A stretch of 64,000 nucleotides of DNA. Source: Opisthocomus hoazin (lineage: Eukaryota > Chordata > Aves > Opisthocomiformes > Opisthocomidae). Numbering within the stretch: position 1 is the first letter of the stretch; each line of letters opens with the position of its first letter. Below are positions 58,491-64,000 of this stretch, in pieces. A program made the translations under genes and the position numbers. Location: NCBI RefSeq assembly GCF_030867145.1, contig NC_134418.1, positions 57,883,682 through 57,947,681 on the forward strand, read 5' to 3'. A model generated the notes under the pieces. It was not told where the DNA came from and searched no databases. It worked only from the letters and a program-made list of their open reading frames with translations.

Positions 58491-59517
58491 CTGCAAAAGA
58501 AAACACTTCTCCTGCTTATAGGAAGAGACAGAATACAAGCATTCAACGTCACAAAACCGTTGCCCAGTAAAAGCTCATCTTCCTTCAGTGAATTGGGTGA
58601 CTGGTAACCCTATTCGCCTTTCTTTCAGTAACCATAGTAAACCCCTATAACAGACAAGTACTTGCAATACTACAGTTACCTTGGGCTTTCTTGGCTTTAA
58701 AACCTTATCACTGATGAACACCGTCCCGTGAGCATATTCTGCCTGTACCATATGATGGTTGCATAAAATCCTTTATATGGAGAATTAGTCCCTTTTTTTC
58801 TGTACAGCTAGTGCTCGTTACTAATGCAGGGGACGTTCTTCCAGATCTAACTCTTCAGTGACATGTGGAACCTAAATCTTGCAACTTAATATAATTAGCA
58901 AACATTGCTACCTTGTTGATTTTTTTTGTTTATTACTATTAAGTTTATAAAAATATTTGTAACCACAACTTTTCAATGCTGCTATGTAAAGAATGTAAGG
59001 ATTTGGTTATATCCAGCATGAATATTTGAAGTGGAAAATTGAAAGCACCACAAAAAATGAAATATTTTAAAGTACAAATATTCATCTGAATGTTTTATCT
59101 ATATGTGTTTCAGATTAACACGAATTATTTTTGGATAGAATTTTTCTTGTAATGATAATCCAGGCATCTTACAGTGGAACTCCATACAATATTTGTTTGC
59201 ATTCATGGATATGTGTGTATTTGATTAGTACTAATTCAGAATCACATCCTTTTCTCCAAAGAAATAAAAGTAAATATATTTTTAAAGGAAATGAAAAGGA
59301 GATAAATACAGGAATTATCATGATGTTGAGCAACAAAGCTAAGTGTATTGTTTCTAAAATTATTCTATGGAAAAATAGCTCCTGCTTATGCACATCATTA
59401 CATTTATGAAGAAAGAAAATTCCAGGAATAATGAATCTTGTCTAGTATGTTTAGGTGGACAAACACCTTGCATAAAAACTCATAAAAGTTCAACATTTCC
59501 CTTGCCGTTGAGCATAC

Positions 59518-59574
59518 CTTTAGTCATGTTTTTGATCTTTCCTAGAGGGGATGGAACTGACACATAGGAACCAT
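59518..59574 (-). CDS. TNNI3K: TNNI3K exon: linker between ankyrin repeats and kinase
   Basis: Acceptor TTTTATTTCAG, donor GTATGC, 57 bases: (D)GSYVSVPSPLGKIKNMTK. Symmetric phase 1-1 exon. Intact. Confidence 0.95.
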
Positions 59575-60784
59575 CTGAAATAAAAGAACAGAATGAGTTT
59601 TACGGAATTCAGACAGTGCAAGTATCTGTACTGATAAATTAATGAGGCAATGGTTGCTTAAAGAACAAAAAATAAAGATGTGAAAACACACCTAAGCACA
59701 TATGATTGTGATGTTATATTGCTGTGTTCTTGAAAGTAATTTGTATCTAGCTTCACTAACCTCTCTAGAACGATACTGACTTTCACTGGTGTTAAAGAAA
59801 GCCAGTGTAGCCTTTTGTATCAGCTGGATTTGGTAAAGGAACTCTGATCAGATTCACAAATTCCGACAACTGGGCTGTGAGCATACTGCACTTAGTTCAC
59901 TAACTAGATTTTCCAAAAGACCTCAGCTTTCTCCATAAAAAGGTCATCTCTTGTTTTTCTGCTTAAGCGGGAGCTGAGTTGTTTTAACAATCAGCATGAA
60001 GAAATTCTCTCTGGGTATGTTAATTGCTTGCCAACATAAATTTCCAATAATGCAAAAGTTAGCGGCCTAAAGAGTTGCACAGAGTTGAGCTACAATAAAC
60101 CTAAACCTGGAACAGGTCAAACCATGTCGGAAGCAGCTTGGTGCTGCTGCTGACTGCAGGGTTCCTCCCATTTCCACAGCAGGAGGGGTCCACGACCCGG
60201 ACCAGCCACAACCTGTAACGTACCCACCCTCTCTGCAGGCAGCGCTCCCAGCACATTGCAAAATTTTTTGTTTATCTAACTGCTTATGTTAGCATTCTTC
60301 TTGGCACTTGTCACTTAGCTGCCAAAACAAATGAGGATTTTTGTAGCAAAAAGGGTAATTAATTCTTCTCAAGGGGCAATTAGATATCCAAAGATATTAA
60401 AAAATATGAAGGGGACTGAGTATAGAAATATACTGAATGTCAGCAATCAAAGAAACATCAGAGCTAAACAATACAAACAGAATGGCTAAACAACTTACTA
60501 AGGATGTAGAAAGGTATGAGCAATGATTACTAGGGATTGATCTTCATCTCACAGCTTTTAGCTTTTCTTCCTAGTGAGTAATGTGAAGTGACAACTCTAT
60601 TTCAAGATAAAGGAAGGCTTTTGACAGAAATAGAGGGTACCAGGAAAACAGCATTCTCATTACACTAATTTTCTTTGCGCCAGACAGAACTGATCCAAAG
60701 CTCCCTGACGTCAGTGGAACACTCCCAGAGACTTCAGCGGTCTTTGGATCAGACCCTGAAGTTACAGAAGAAAGTGATTTCTCA

Positions 60785-61105
<321 letters not shown>

Positions 61106-62014
61106 CTAATCCTAAAATGTGATATATGGCAAATGAAACCCTGCTACAGAAATCCTAAAATGGAAGTTGACAACAGTCTTCAATGGGCCTTACAAGGAAA
61201 ACCAGTGCCTGAAAATATTTCAGTTTCGGTGTCCCAAACCAGACAATATTTGCACACGACATTGCTGTAGACAGTTGCTATGCTCCTTGTCCTCCTTTGC
61301 AAGGAACCAGAAGAGACCGGTGTATGCACAATGTGCTGACTCTACCAGACGTCTGATGCACGAAGATCTGCTTGGCAATATTCAAAATTCTTCTCCAAAC
61401 CTTTCAAAGATGAATTTTCCCTCAGTAATTTCATACAGAGTATTTTGCTAATACCAGGTTTTTGAAAGGCCTTTGAAATATACAGCTTTACTATATTACA
61501 GTCGTTCTCATAGTAAACGGTACTGCAATGCTTTTGGAGCTGGGGGGGAGGTCCCAGAAGTCATGAAGTCAAGAACAGGACAGAAAACCGAGATGTTGCT
61601 GTACACATAGGACATGAAACATGGTATATGCCTTGCTTTGATCCACATTTGCAAGAATTTAAGATTACTGACTCTGATTCATTGCTCCTTGTAATGCCTC
61701 CTTCAGTAATAAAATTAGAACTCATGCAGATACCAGAGGCAGAAACAGCCTTTTCTGAACAGGCTGTATGTTTTCTATTTTAGCAGCACATAAATATTCC
61801 TGTACTTGAGTTTCTGTTGAATAAAGCTGATGTTTAACAGAGTACCTGAGAAGATAAAGGGTCGGTTTTTATAACCCTTCATGCCAGAAACTGGAAAGCA
61901 GATGGTGAGAGCTCTGAGTCTACAGGGACTGCGGGGTTATTCTGTAGTATTTTCTCCTTCCTGCATTGTTCTCTCCTTCCTGTAGTGTTTCTATGGATTT
62001 TCTGGCAGAAACTA

Positions 62015-62212
<198 letters not shown>

Positions 62213-62815
62213 TCAGAACATCATAACAGGACTTGCAGCAACAACTATAAAGTGCAAATTGATTTCCTCGGTAAAGGAATAAATTTAAAAAAACAATACC
62301 TGAGGCAATAGGTGAAAATAAAATATTAATGCTGCAAGAAACAACCTATTGCCTGCTATACAGCCTGTCAGCATTTACTCTGCCACCTGCAAATCACATT
62401 TAACAACTTTGTACGTGAGAAAAAGCAAGTAAAAAACAAAGAAGGTGCTTTTTTTCCTTGCCCGTGGTAGGGATACAGAGGTGTGCAGCCCTTCAGACAC
62501 TATATCCTATATGCCCAGTCCCTAGCAGAACACTGCTCGGGCCCAATTCTTAAAACTATTTAGAAGCCTAACTCTGAGACAATCAGTTTGCATCAGGTTT
62601 TGTTACTCATATACAAGCTACAGAGCCTGACACATCCTCACTAAACTCTTATCACTTCTTTGCCTGCCTGCAAATATATTTCAAAAAAGTGGAGCTCTGT
62701 CTGAAAGGTAATTGGATGTTGATCACTGAATTACCATGGGAATCACCCTGGAAATCCTGACTGATTTTTTGGTGCTGGCATACGCGCTTACACACAGTAA
62801 GGATAATGACATTAC

Positions 62816-62910
62816 CTGTGTGGCCATCTCTTCCCTGGTGATTGATGCTTACAACATTCTGGTCAAGAAGAAATTTTACAAGTTCTATGTTCTTTCCATA
62901 GGTGCAAGCG
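62816..62910 (-). CDS. TNNI3K: TNNI3K exon: ankyrin repeat
   Basis: Acceptor AATTTTGCAG, donor GTAATG, 95 bases: (S)[20 protein letters not shown] then [11 protein letters not shown]. Intact. Confidence 0.96.
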
Positions 62911-63574
62911 CTGCAAAATTACAGGGAAAAATGAATGCTATAGTCCATAAAAGGACAAATACTTTGAGTAGCCAAAAAGTTTTTAAAAATTACACAGAGA
63001 CAGAAGTGTAGTAATAGAATAAAGGATCCTTAGAAATGTGCAAATGCATGATTAATCCAGCAAAGCATGTTCATTTCTATTGTTTCAGAAACATTCTAAT
63101 TATTGTTGCATAAAATCATTTTCCACAGCTATGCAAAATTAATACAGTCTGTTTTGCAAAGTGGCGCTTCAATAACTTTACAAACTTACAGCATCATGAC
63201 CAAACTGTGTTCTGCCACCTCATTTCTAATTTAGAATATCTAGACCCCAGCAGGTTTCTGGGCAGAAGAGGCTGTAAGCTCAGCTTCACCACTGGACAGA
63301 AAGAGAAATCGTTGTTCACCCAGATGTTGATGAGCCTGGTGCCCTGCCTACCTTCCTCCCTCTTGCTTGCTCTCTCTCTCCCCTTTCACTGTCTGGTTCT
63401 ACCTCTCACTTCATGTCCTCTCTTGTATCTCAAGATATAAGCTTACCATCCATGTCGAGCTCACTGCTTGCTTTGCTCCCCGTCCAGCTGTGGGTGAGAC
63501 ATCTGTAACTTCAGGTGTTGTACTGCATGCATGTCTAAGTGGAATTCTACTTATAATGGCATTTAAACATCTCA

Positions 63575-63706
<132 letters not shown>

Positions 63707-63771
63707 TTAACAACAGCAGCTTTCTAATTAGGCCCAAACCATGTAAAAGAGAGCTTCTCCACGTGACTCAC

Positions 63772-63916
63772 AGATGTAAAGGTGTGTCTCCATAGATATT
63801 CACCACATGGGGCTGAACTTCGAAGCTGCTCTGGAGTAAGAACTTTACAATTTCATGGTGTCCAAATCGACAGCAGAAATGCAGAGGAACGTGATCTTCA
63901 TTGTCCTGAGCATTCA
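63772..63916 (-). CDS. TNNI3K: TNNI3K exon: ankyrin repeats (rightmost exon in window)
   Basis: Acceptor AAATGGCAG, donor GTGAGT, 145 bases: (V)[20 protein letters not shown] then [20 protein letters not shown] and YGDTPLH. It begins at about human residue 228, so the N-terminal coiled-coil and first ankyrin repeats are encoded beyond the right end. Intact. Confidence 0.96.
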
Positions 63917-64000
63917 CTGCCATTTGACCCGGAAAGAGACCAAAGAAAGTATTTTATACTTAACATAGCTTGTTTTGGATATTTAGTATTGTGTTGTGTA

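Overview
The window looks like nuclear DNA from a sauropsid, most likely a bird. It has vertebrate split genes with canonical GT-AG splice sites, CR1 LINE fragments of avian type (three seen), a dense CpG island at a housekeeping promoter, and large AT-richer introns. There is no bacterial-type gene organisation, no CRISPR array, and no tRNA or rRNA that I can see.

Layout. (1) 1-4.5 kb is mostly non-coding. It holds one good candidate for the last coding exon of an unrecognised minus-strand gene (2205-2429) with a polyadenylation signal behind it. (2) About 4.48-6.1 kb is a CpG island with GC boxes, a perfect 43-bp tandem duplication and a pair of consensus CRE sites. It is the promoter of FPGT (plus strand), whose four coding exons (5123-9146) give an intact 596-residue fucose-1-phosphate guanylyltransferase. 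(3) 9.15-16.3 kb has no recognisable gene. (4) 16.29-17.98 kb is a C-rich minisatellite of 46 units stepping in 30, 35 and 40 bp. (5) From 19.8 kb to beyond the right end, the minus strand carries TNNI3K. Sixteen consecutive exons are readable, from the ankyrin repeats (right) through the kinase domain to the serine-rich tail (left), with a very long 18.7-kb intron at 38.9-57.5 kb. (6) Opposite strand, inside a TNNI3K intron at 27.4-29.8 kb, lies a decayed copy of LRRC53, interrupted by a CR1 fragment.

Main points. TNNI3K is beautifully conserved in 15 of 16 exons, but the exon encoding the kinase N-lobe (57942-58136) has two in-frame TGA codons, so the locus looks recently inactivated, or makes only an exon-skipped form. 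LRRC53, its antisense partner, is also broken. FPGT, next door, is intact. In mammals FPGT and TNNI3K are tandem on the same strand, close enough to give read-through transcripts. Here they face each other tail to tail, which a single inversion of the TNNI3K/LRRC53 block would explain. The minisatellite sits in the 10-kb interval where that junction must lie. This combination (inversion junction, minisatellite, loss of two overlapping genes) is the most interesting thing in the window.

Limits: family identifications rest on my recognition of the protein sequences, not on a search. Residue numbers compared with human proteins are from memory and approximate.
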